NCBI RefSeq assembly: GCF_963676685.1 | Contig: NC_092345.1 | Span: 29,101,585 to 29,165,584, forward strand | Origin: Mytilus edulis | Lineage: Eukaryota; Mollusca; Bivalvia; Mytilida; Mytilidae | Direction: 5' to 3' | DNA length: 64,000 bases | Part shown: positions 12,950 through 21,543 of the stretch, piece by piece | How the letters are laid out: every line of letters starts with the position of its first letter | Numbering within the stretch: the stretch's first letter is position 1 | Position numbers and translations under genes: made by a program | The notes under the pieces: generated by a model | What the model saw: only the letters and a program-made list of their open reading frames with translations | Database searches by the model: none | Told to the model about the DNA's origin: nothing

Positions 12950-14035
12950 TGTTCTCTTTCCTCCATGATCAATTAATCATCATGCCACTGTTACCTATAG
13001 GTTCTATGGATAATCAGATTTGTCATCTTCGGTTATGGGTATTCCGTTTGGGTTAGTTTGGGAGGAAAAAAATGCGTCCGGCTATTGTGTCCGTCATTGG
13101 ACGGACATTTAGGTAGCAATACACAGTAAGAAGTTTAGTTTCGCATTTTAGCCATTGTGAATTTTTAAATATGAACGTGTTTGTACAATATAAATATTTT
13201 TTAGACAGTTCAAAATATTATAGCCTTCCAAGTGGGTTTATGTGAACATTGAAATTGTTTTTAGCATGTTTTACTGGCAATTTGTCTGTTTGACAGTCCG
13301 CATTTCCACATCCGTACCGCCGATAGATCCAGAAATTATTGTATTCTTTTTCAACAAAGATTTAACACTCGATCTTTTCAATTCCATTTTATGGAAAAAC
13401 GAGCGGAATATCATAATATTTGTTTTTTGACCTCTTGAATGATAAATATGTATGGTTTCAGGAAAGAGATCACACAAATGAATTGAAATTCTCCTTATGA
13501 TTAAATTTGAGACTTTTAAGGCATTTTTATCCAGAATATTTCGTGTATATTAAACGCAGACTGTTGCCATGGTTCCACCAAAAACAGTTTTTTTTACAGT
13601 TATTACTATTGGAAATCTAATCAATGACAGATTCTTTTTTTTCAGAAAAATACACATGCATGACACAAATGTAAAGTCGTACTTGTTAGAAAGAAAGGAA
13701 AAGAGGGTGGCTAAAAATTATAAGTTTTTTTCGTTACTGTGTACCGCTACCTTGTTAAGTAATATCTATACTCTTGAACGAGAAGAACTCATTTTGTGTT
13801 GCTTCTCTTTATTCCACATTCCACAATCTATATTATTAAACGAGAAGATCTCATTTTATATTTCGCTTCTCTTTCTCACACAATAAATTTATAATCATGC
13901 TTCTATGACCTATATAGGTACCATGGATAGTCAGATTTGTAATCACCGCTTATGATCATTCCGTTTTGATAATTTTGGGAGGAGAGCAAAAATAAAGACG
14001 TCCTGATATTGTTACCGTCATCGGACGGACGTAAA
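12950..14035. repeat. Two diverged copies of a ~140-bp repeat
   Basis: 12950-13095 and 13870-14035 share the order of AATCATCATGCC/AATCATGCTTC, ATGGATA.TCAGATTTGT, TATG..ATTCCGTTT, GGGAGGA and GTCAT.GGACGGAC. These are diverged copies in the same orientation. Both lie in the second visible intron of the SURF4-like gene. The sequence between them shows only chance ORFs. Confidence 0.6.
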
Positions 14036-14045
14036 AGTCATATAT

Positions 14046-14510
14046 AGGTGTAATACCACCATTGATTTCCCCTATTAGTCTTTGTTAAATTTTCACTTTT
14101 CAAAAAAATATGTAGAATGTATGTTTGTTTCAAATAAAGAAATACTAGGCATGAGTAAAGTTTCATCCTGTCCAGTACTATAGAAAAACATTCATATAAC
14201 ATTGGATTGCATATAAAAAGTAACCATCACTGGAAGTTAACCAATCAACTTTCTCTCCTTATTTTATCTGTGTACAAGGTTTAGCCACCATGTAACCTCA
14301 AGATTACAAAATATTCTATAGAAATCCCAAATAAAAAAATAATGGTGCTTTGAAATACCCAAGACATATGTTTATGACACAGAAATCTTTTACTGTAATA
14401 AAATGTAGGATTAATTACCTACAACTGTCAAATTCAAGGGAATATTTTTTTTCGACCTACTTTCGTATACAACCGGATGTGACGTACCATGATTTGGTGG
14501 TATTACACCT
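14046..14510. mobile_element. MITE with ~16-bp inverted termini
   Basis: AGGTGTAATACCACCA at 14046 is matched by the inverse TGGTGGTATTACACCT ending at 14510. There is no coding sequence inside. The target duplication is unclear. Confidence 0.75.
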
Positions 14511-14789
14511 TTAGTTCATATCAAGCAATTTTCTAGATTGTGACATTCATAATTTCTATGTTACAAAATAATTTCTCAAAAAGTTGTTGTATATGCATGG
14601 CACATTATGCATCGTTAAACAAACTATATATCACGACACTGTACGAACAATGTTTGACGTGTTAAGATTTTGCTTCCATTTTAATTTGAAATGCACCTTA
14701 AATTATTTTCCAAATATGTGATCAATTTCCCTTATAACATAAATATAACCTCATCACATATTTAAGGGGAGGGTGAACGCTAACAAACA

Positions 14790-14965
14790 TATTAAAACCC
14801 GCCAGATTATTTATGAGCCTGTCCCAAGTAAGGAGCCTGTAGTTCAGTGTAGTTTCATGAAAGGTTTAGTTATTAATTAGACTGTTATATAAAAAAGAAG
14901 ATGTGGTATGATTGCCAATGTGCAAACTCTTCTTAAGGGAGCAAATAACAACTACATGTCACCGT
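14790..14965. repeat. Fragments of a common bivalve repeat
   Basis: Contains AACCCGCCAGATTATTTATG and CTGTCCCAAGTAAGGAGCCTG and, in the other direction, GATGTGGTATGATTGCCAA. These are conserved pieces of the repeat family seen at 16020-16260, 20122-20523, 24880-24960 and 45675-46020. Confidence 0.55.
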
Positions 14966-16019
14966 ACGTCCTTTTCTCTTTTGAATCTTTTTTATTTTCA
15001 TGCCGAATTTTTTTTATAGCCGTCCATAATATTTTTTTGTAGGCCTATAATTGCTTATATTGACTTCATTTCAAGTTGTGGATAGATGTGTCAGTTGCTA
15101 TCACATCAAATCTTCTTATGTTTAGATATATTTGTAAAATTGTGTCTTTTACGCGGAAGAGTATTTGCGTATATTATGTATATGTTTAAAGAAGTTAAAA
15201 GTTTGCTAAATGTACATGGTTTAATAGATTATAAGAAATCTGTTATTATACCTGTGTTTTATTTATTTTTTTGCAGGATAATTTCTGTATTTGGAATAGT
15301 ATTGATGGCATATGCAGATAACACAGGAGGGAAGAGTCTGTTTGCTAGTACTTCATCGACTTTATCAGCGGAAAACAGGAAAAAGAAATGTTTAGGAAAT
15401 ATTCTGTTACTTTTGATGTATGTTCCACTGTTGTTTGAGATTGTAGACTCATCTAGTTGGATACGACTATCATTTGGTCTATGTCTCATTCTGAGCATTA
15501 CTATTGGCTATAGGATCAATATTTCTATTGATAGCTTGGTTACTGTTAGGCAATTTGCCCTTTGCTTGTCAGAGACATTACTATTACAACAGGTGGTACG
15601 AACATCTGAACTATTTTATTTTTATCAACACAATAGTGATCACAGGAGGATTGTTATTAATGCTAGCATATGGTTCTGAAAACATCGACTTAAAAAAGAA
15701 AACATAGATAAAATTTAAATAATTTTGCAAAGCTTTGTGTTTATTCTTTAATTTTAAAATATAATAATTTGGTGCGTCTGAAATGAATTTCAGGATTTGA
15801 CTTTATCACGAAAGTTTTATAAACATCAAAAGACCGAGAGACAAGGGTACATAGCATGACTAAAAGGGACCGTAAAAGAACAGCCAAAACTCTATGGTCA
15901 TTACTTTATAGAGTTAAAACGTCAGTTCTTGAAAGCTTTTAATTCAAAAAAATATGTTTATGTATTTCTATTTGTATCCATGTTATTAGTTAAGCCTTTT
16001 TTCAACTGATTTTTATAGT

Positions 16020-16260
16020 TCTTTTTGATGTTGTTCTGCTACACCAGTGTCCCAGGTTAGGAGGAGGTTTGGGAGTCCGCTAACAATAAGACGGTTAGTT
16101 TTCTCGTTTGAATTGTTTATCGTTTGTCATTTCGGGGCCTTTTATAGCTTACTTTGCGGTACGGTGACCTATAGTTGTTTATTTCTGTATCATTTGGTTT
16201 CTTGTGGAGAGTTGTCTCATTGGCAATCCTACCCCATATTCTCTTTATATGTTATAGGTA
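16020..16260 (+). repeat. Bivalve interspersed repeat, plus orientation
   Basis: TGTTGTTCTGCTACACCAGTG at the start and GAGAGTTGTCTCATTGGCAATC at the end are the hallmarks of a repeat I know to be very common in mussels. The 84-codon ORF inside (16047-16301) is part of the repeat and not a gene. Confidence 0.65.
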
Positions 16261-16319
16261 AAAACGTCAAAAATATGAATACAGCTGTCAACATTGTTTA
16301 ACCATAGTAATCGCTTTTA

Positions 16320-16500
16320 AAACAAATAAATATGTAACAAAGAAACAAATAAAGGCGTACAAAAAAAAAGCACACCAGCAAATATGACAGACACGTATAC
16401 ATACCAAATTTTACAATAGTACAGTAACACAATGACGGGATGTGTAAGTACAGAGCCACGTCATATGTATCAAAGAAACACAAAAAACATATAGACATAG
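16320..16500 (-). repeat. Retroelement-like repeat fragment
   Basis: Shares CACAATGACGGGATGTGTAAGTACAGAGCCACGTCA-type sequence (in pieces) with 32830-33060. It has no coding capacity of its own. Confidence 0.55.
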
Positions 16501-16961
16501 CAACTAATCGATATCAATATCAATCACTTTGACAGTTTCCAAAGAAGATAGAATATTTTCTTTCATTTGAATACTTTACGTACAGTTTTTCTTCCCGACG
16601 GTAATACACTGCAATTCATCAGGATTTGCCTGCATTTTGTTTTCTTTGAACAAAGCAATAAGCACTCGATACTCAGACTTCGGCGTGGATATACGTAAAT
16701 TAAATTGTACCTGAAATGATTAAGGACAAGGTATCATCATCAGCATAATTATATAAGAAACAATGTTTCATAAATTAAAATAAACATCCTGTAGAAAAAC
16801 ATTAAATAACAGTGGACCATAAATTGATTTGAGGGTAACCATCTGGTTGTAAACCCAACTACTCAGAACACCATTGACTTTGATTTGATTTCTTCTATAA
16901 GAAAAATATGAGCTGAGGAGAATACTGAATATGTAGATATCCAATAAGCTTGTAATTTGTC

Positions 16962-17494
16962 CACAGGTGCTTGAGGACAGGATCCTGTATGAGCCCCGTA
17001 TAGTTCCTCCCCCTTATTATCATAAATCTCAGATTTTTCTATATATATCACTTATTTGTACCATATATATACTAATATACCATATTTATACTCTAAATAT
17101 GCATGTTTACTATAAATGTGAATCTCGACTATAGAGCGAAGCGAAAGGTTGCCAACTTCGTTTCAAGAAATTGGGGCTATGGTCGGGAAAAAATGTTTTA
17201 AAATCTAACAAAATGTCACTTACCGGTCTAATCAACGAGTACTTGCTGTTCCCATATAATTATCCTTATCGAATATCAATATCCAGACATAATATATAAC
17301 TGTTTAAACACTTTTAATTAATTTATTCGCTGGCGGTGTTGCAGTTTTTTTGTCCATTCAACTTCGATCAACGGAAGTTACAAAACAACGACATCTGTGT
17401 GGTCTTCAGCTCAAGAAGGATAACTCCACCTGAAAACGCGGGAAATTAGATGAGTTCCGAGAAACAATATACTGATCGAAAAGGTAAGAGAATT
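16962..17494 (+). repeat. Left terminal inverted repeat with promoter and first exon
   Basis: Matches the right arm inverted along its whole length with few differences, from CACAGGTGC at the end to GGTAAGAGAATT at the inner edge. The innermost part holds ATG (17450-17452), a 34-nt exon and a splice donor (GTAAGAG at 17484). The arms diverge from base 17495, immediately after the donor. GAAGCGAAAGGTTGCC near 17140-17153 contains an RFX-type half-site (GTTGCC). Confidence 0.9.
17291..17300 (+). promoter_or_regulatory. Possible TATA-like element in the TIR
   Basis: AATATATAAC lies about 150 bases before the TIR start codon and is mirrored near 24214-24223 in the right arm. In such AT-rich DNA this is weak evidence; it is listed because both gene starts share it. 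Confidence 0.25.
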
Positions 17495-18868
17495 TCGCAT
17501 ATGTAAAAAATCTATAGTTATACAGAAAACGTAAACATTGTAAAATAAATCTAAAATTATGTTAGACGAGGATCAAAAGATAGCTTTTGAGTTAGCAAAT
17601 GGGCACAACCTTATTATAAGTGGTCAGGCAGGAACAGGTAAATCCTTTCTTCTCAAATATATAGTAAAGGACCAGCGTGAAAAACAGAAGAATGTCGCTA
17701 TTGTATGTTCAACGGGTATAGCATCCACTCTTTACAAAGAGTTGGGAGCCAAAACATTGCACAAATGGGCCGGGATAGAGAATGGGAGGCATCTTAATGA
17801 GGAAATTATACACCTTGTTCAATCAGATGAGCGTTTTATGTCTGTTAAACATAATATCCAAACAACAGATCTCCTTATTATTGATGAAGTGTCAATGCAT
17901 GGTTAGTGCTAAAACATTTAACAAAGTTGAGGTTCTATGCAGAAAAGTTAGAGATAATAATAAATACTTTGGAGGGATACAAGTAATTTTGTCGGATGAC
18001 TTTTATCAATTACCCCCAGTTCCAAATAAAATTATTGGAGATTCTGGTAGCCACTGTTTTAAACTGCCATGGTTTGATGATTACTTCCCACACAAAGTAC
18101 AATTAAATATAATTCACAGGCAAAGTGAAACTGCATTGATTCAGTGTATTAATGCGCTTTAAAAGGGAGAAGTTTCCAATGAAAATGTAGCTTTTTTGAA
18201 TTCCTGAGATCGTCCATTGCCAAATGAGGACACAGCTGTTCATCTTTATGCTAGGAACTATGATGTGGATATATTTAATTATAATAAACTACAACAGTTG
18301 CAAGGGGACCTTAAAACTTATAAATCTACTGATGTAGGATCTGATTTTTATTTGCGAAAGTATTTGGCACCAAAGAATTTGGGTCTAAAGGTTGGTTGTC
18401 ATGTTATGTTTTGAGAAATTTAAGTGATACATTAGTAAATGGATTGTGTGGTACGGTCACTCAACTAAACTCAGATTCAGTTGATGTGAAATTTATTATT
18501 AGCAATAAGTTATCCACAGTTACACTGAAACCTGTCGTGTTTACTACATATGATCCTGCAGATAAGGAATATCTTGCAAAAAGGACTCAAATACCGCTTA
18601 AGTTAGCTTATGCTATAACTATTCATAAGGCGCAAGGCATGAGTTTAAAAAGGGTCGTTGTCAATTGCGAATACTGTTTCCAACCAGGACAAATAGGCGT
18701 GGCAGTAGGTAGGGCAGAACAAGTTGAGGGTCTGCGAGTTTGCAACTTTAAAAAATCAATGTGCCGAAAGCACCCTTCCCATGATTCAGATTTTTATAAC
18801 AATTTTACATTAGGAATTTTGAAGGATGATCTTTCATGCTGTAGACATGTTATAGAGAATAATGGAGA

Positions 18869-19010
18869 AAAAAAATGATGACTCTGATTCTGATGATGAA
18901 GATGATAATGATGACGATGATGATAGTAATGATAATACATGTACATATGCCATTGATGATAATTTTAACTCTGATTCTGATTTCTCTGATAGTGAAATTG
19001 AAAAACTAGA
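18869..19010 (+). other. Acidic low-complexity linker of the helicase protein
   Basis: GATGATGA-type codons encode a run dominated by Asp and Ser directly after the helicase motifs. The frame changes in the A8 run at its start and again in another A8 run at 19148-19155. No stop separates the blocks if both shifts are undone, so one long protein is more likely than separate genes. Confidence 0.7.
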
Positions 19011-20121
19011 AGTTCTTGATAGTTTCATTGAAACTAATGTTTTGACTAAAGATCAATCATCATCACAAGCTATTGATTCTGTTTTCAATGAATATGTTGG
19101 GTCACAATTAGAAAATGATATGAAATCTTTCAAAATGACAATTTTAGAAAAAAAATTCTATTTTTGATGAGTGGTACCAATCACAGATATCAGTTATTGA
19201 AGATATTGGACTGATAAGTCTTCCGGAAGGAGAAAAAACTATACAGCTAAACAACAACACGATTTTTTTAATGAAATTTCATAAACATTTCAATTCAGAG
19301 GAGTATGTTAATAGTGTCAAGTCTACTATAAGTATGTATTCCAAAGATGAGGGTACATCTGCAATATATTATCAGTTTATGACAGCTGTTTTATTTTACT
19401 TGGAAAGGAGATTTTTTGAAGATTTACCTTCTCATTTAAATTTACAGGAGCCAGAATCAATTAAAAACATTCCCACATCTGATGAGTTGTCTTCCCCTGC
19501 AAGAGGAAAAATTAGATATATTAGTGGCTATGTCCTAGCTAAATTAAAACATTCTTTGTTTGTTGTAGGATCAGAATCAAAATTAGCAAAGCTTCAAGAT
19601 CAAATGAACATATTATCTTCTCTTTGTTCCTCCTATGATGTCTTATTGAATTCTAGCATTGATCCAGAAAGTTTAGAAGAGACTAAAAGAAAACAGAATG
19701 AGCGTGAATGTTTAACCAACATTACTGATGTAACTTTTGATTTCTTTAGTAAACTTGAAACTTTGTGTAGACAAAAACTTTCTCATATAAATCTTGTTGA
19801 GCATGGAAAAAATTTATTCAGCTATGTCACAGATGAAATTTTGAATGACAAATGTTTATTTGATTTATGGGTTCAAACACTTACTAGTAATTACAACATC
19901 CAGTGTACATCCTCAGACAATATTCATAATATTATTCACTCCATAACCCTTTCAAGTGAAAATTATATAGACATTTACAATTCAGCTGTGCATCTGTTTT
20001 TGAAGGTTTCTTTCAGTCAATTCAGAAGGGATTATTTAACTTTTCTCAAAAAAGAGAAAGGAAAGGCGCTTCGTAAGAAAGTATCAGAGAAATCAAAGAA
20101 GGTGGTGAAATCTTTTAATAT

Positions 20122-20523
20122 ATAGATATAGGAAGATGTGGTGTGAGTGCCAATGAGACAACTCTCCATACAAATAACAATTTAAAAAGTAAAACATTAT
20201 AGGTTAAAGTACGGCCTTCAACACGGAGCCTTGGCTCACACCGAACAACAACCTATAAAGGGCCCCAAAATTACTAGTGTAAAACCATTCAAACGGGAAA
20301 ACCAACGGTCTAATCTATATAAACAAAACACGTATATATTACATAAACAAACGACAACTACTGTACATCAGATTCCTGACTTAGGACAGGTGCAAACATT
20401 TGCAGCGGGATTAAACGTTTTAATGGATCCAAACCTTATCCCTTTTTCTGAAACAATAGCATAACATCACAACAAAGAAAAACATACGATAAAATATCAA
20501 TTGGCAGACTTAACTCAATCAAA
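20122..20523 (-). mobile_element. 402-bp interspersed repeat inserted in the helicase-PHD gene
   Basis: Flanked by AATAT on both sides (20117-20121 and 20524-20528), which I take as the target duplication. Contains GGAAGATGTGGTGTGAG, CAATGAGACAACTCTCC, GGCCTTCAACACGGAGCC and AACTCAATCAAA, landmarks of a common bivalve repeat also present at 45675-46020. Taking it out with one AATAT rejoins the upstream KSFN codons with MQFL in frame, showing that it landed in an already continuous reading frame. Confidence 0.85.
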
Positions 20524-21033
20524 AATATGCAATTTTTGATTGAAGACAAGTCAAAGGACAAAGAAAGTTCACATTTGCGACTGAAATCAGAACTTATGCA
20601 GAATGAAAAGTTTCTTTCAGAAAATTCTTTCACTAAGAAAGAATTGCTTATGTTATGTCTTATGTACAATGTAAAAATTTCCACTCAAAAGCGAAAGGAA
20701 GAAATAAGTTCTGAATTGGGTAAAGCAATATTAAAAAGTGATTGCATACCATATCCGGATAAAAGTGATGTTTCTGGAACAGGTGCTAAGCCAATTTCTA
20801 ACATTATAGTTTCAGCAGCTCCTCAAACAATGGACTCAGAAGTTCCAGGCCCTAGTAATGTACATGTAGCCTCTACATCAACTGGTTCCTTGGCTTCAGA
20901 ACTCTAACCTACAATTCAAAATAAAGATAAAATACAATCAAATAAAAGGAAAACTTCAAGGAGAGGTAAAGGAAAGGGGAAAGGGAAGAGTAGAAAGAAA
21001 AATATTCCTATATCTGATGAATCTGATGACAAA

Positions 21034-21192
21034 TGTACTGTGTGTAATAAGCCAGATATTGGAGATGAGGATTGGATATGTTGTGATGCTTGTACTTTAT
21101 GGTACCACAGGGATTGTGCAAACTTACAAGATGATGAAATTTGGACTAGTCTTAGTGTAGAAGGTGCTGCCTTCACCTGTCCACTGTGCCAA
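21034..21192 (+). other. PHD finger at the end of the helicase protein
   Basis: CTVC, then WICCDAC, then WYHRDC, then CPLC: the complete Cys4-His-Cys3 pattern with the conserved Trp before the His. PHD fingers usually read histone H3 tails, so a chromatin-targeting role for the element is plausible but inferred. The stop at 20905 lies upstream in the same frame, between the SAP-like segment and this domain. Confidence 0.88.
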
Positions 21193-21246
21193 TAAAGTAT
21201 ATTCCCAGGTAATTTGTTGCTTTTATGTAGATTTATATTTATCAAC

Positions 21247-21270
21247 CCCCCCCCCCCCCAAAAAAAAAAA
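21247..21270 (+). repeat. C-run followed by A-run
   Basis: Homopolymer C (about 13) followed by A (about 11), just after the helicase-PHD stop codon. The 350 bases between the two convergent stop codons hold nothing else that I recognise. Confidence 0.9.
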
Positions 21271-21543
21271 AGGGAAATGGGTGATTTTTATTTCATCTTA
21301 GATATTATTATGTATAATTGCTAACGAGACTACTTTTTATCTCTGTTCTGCATAACTTTTTTTTTAAATAATTCTTTTAACACATTAGAACATTTTTTTC
21401 AGTTTTCAGTTTCAGTGTTATATTATATATACATTGTATAACAATGTATAACATCTAATGTGGTTTAACATTGAGTTGTGGGGTATATGCAAATGACAGC
21501 AACCTAACAAAAATAAGAGCAAAAGCCATCTGCATGGCAAGGT

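Larger units (their letters stand above)
8034..15707 (+). pseudogene. SURF4-like ER cargo receptor gene, three exons, frameshifted last exon
   Basis: Exon A (8034-8297, 88 codons, after TTTTTACAG, donor GTATAT) reads YLP..ARLCLIS.FL and GQ..GC.IVL, matching the N-terminal half of SURF4/Erv29, a multi-pass ER membrane receptor for secretory cargo. Exon B (10310-10350, 41 nt, between TTTCTTTCAG and GTGAGT) and exon C (from 15277, after TTTTTTTGCAG) join in phase and continue the family: GGKS.FA, then a loop of polar residues, then IGY. The C-terminal half (ITGGLLLMLAYG, ending KKKT, a dilysine ER-retrieval type end) is in another frame. By comparison with my recall of the family about 8 bp are missing near 15515, shifting the frame and removing about three residues. 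The first exon (about 20 residues) was not found. I call it a pseudogene or strongly diverged paralogue; an assembly error at 15515 would make it a normal gene. Confidence 0.72.
17450..21195 (+). pseudogene. PIF1-type helicase with C-terminal SAP-like segment and PHD finger (transposon gene, decayed)
   Basis: Exon 1 is 17450-17483 in the TIR. A phase-1 intron (17484-17565, ending ATGTTAG) joins it to DEDQKIAF, the usual opening of a PIF1 helicase. Visible motifs: Walker A GQAGTGKS (about 17622-17645), Walker B IIDEVSM (to 17897), motif III with DDFYQLPPV (about 17995-18020), and the late motifs ITIHKAQGMS and VAVGRAEQ (about 18610-18720). An aspartate-rich linker (18870-19000), a region with IRYISGYVLAKL (about 19510-19545), a basic stretch, a SAP-like segment (about 20625-20730) and a PHD finger follow (21034-21192: C-x2-C, C-x2-C, H-x2-C, C-x2-C). 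Damage: 4 extra bases (17898-17901), stops at 18160, 18205 and 20905, about 1 base lost near 18410, frameshifts in A8 runs at 18869 and 19148, and a 402-bp repeat at 20122. Removing the repeat restores the frame across the break. It may act in replication or unwinding of transposition intermediates (inference). Confidence 0.82.

Noticed and set aside
12483-13886. ORFs of 105-108 codons (12483-12809, 13569-13886)
   Set aside because: AT-rich composition, no domain, no similarity between them, and they lie in an intron with repeats; expected by chance.
15086-15276. N-terminal 63 codons of the long ORF at 15086 as part of the SURF4-like protein
   Set aside because: A strong polypyrimidine tract and acceptor (TTTTTTTGCAG) end at 15276 and the protein similarity starts exactly there; the upstream part is intron.
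18834-19028. Minus-strand Ser/Glu-rich ORF
   Set aside because: It is the reverse reading of the Asp-codon-rich linker of the helicase gene, a shadow caused by low complexity.
20231-20464. 77-codon ORF beginning at TTG, apparently between the helicase and SAP-PHD blocks
   Set aside because: It lies wholly inside the inserted 402-bp repeat and starts at a non-ATG codon; its peptide is that of the repeat and not of a gene.
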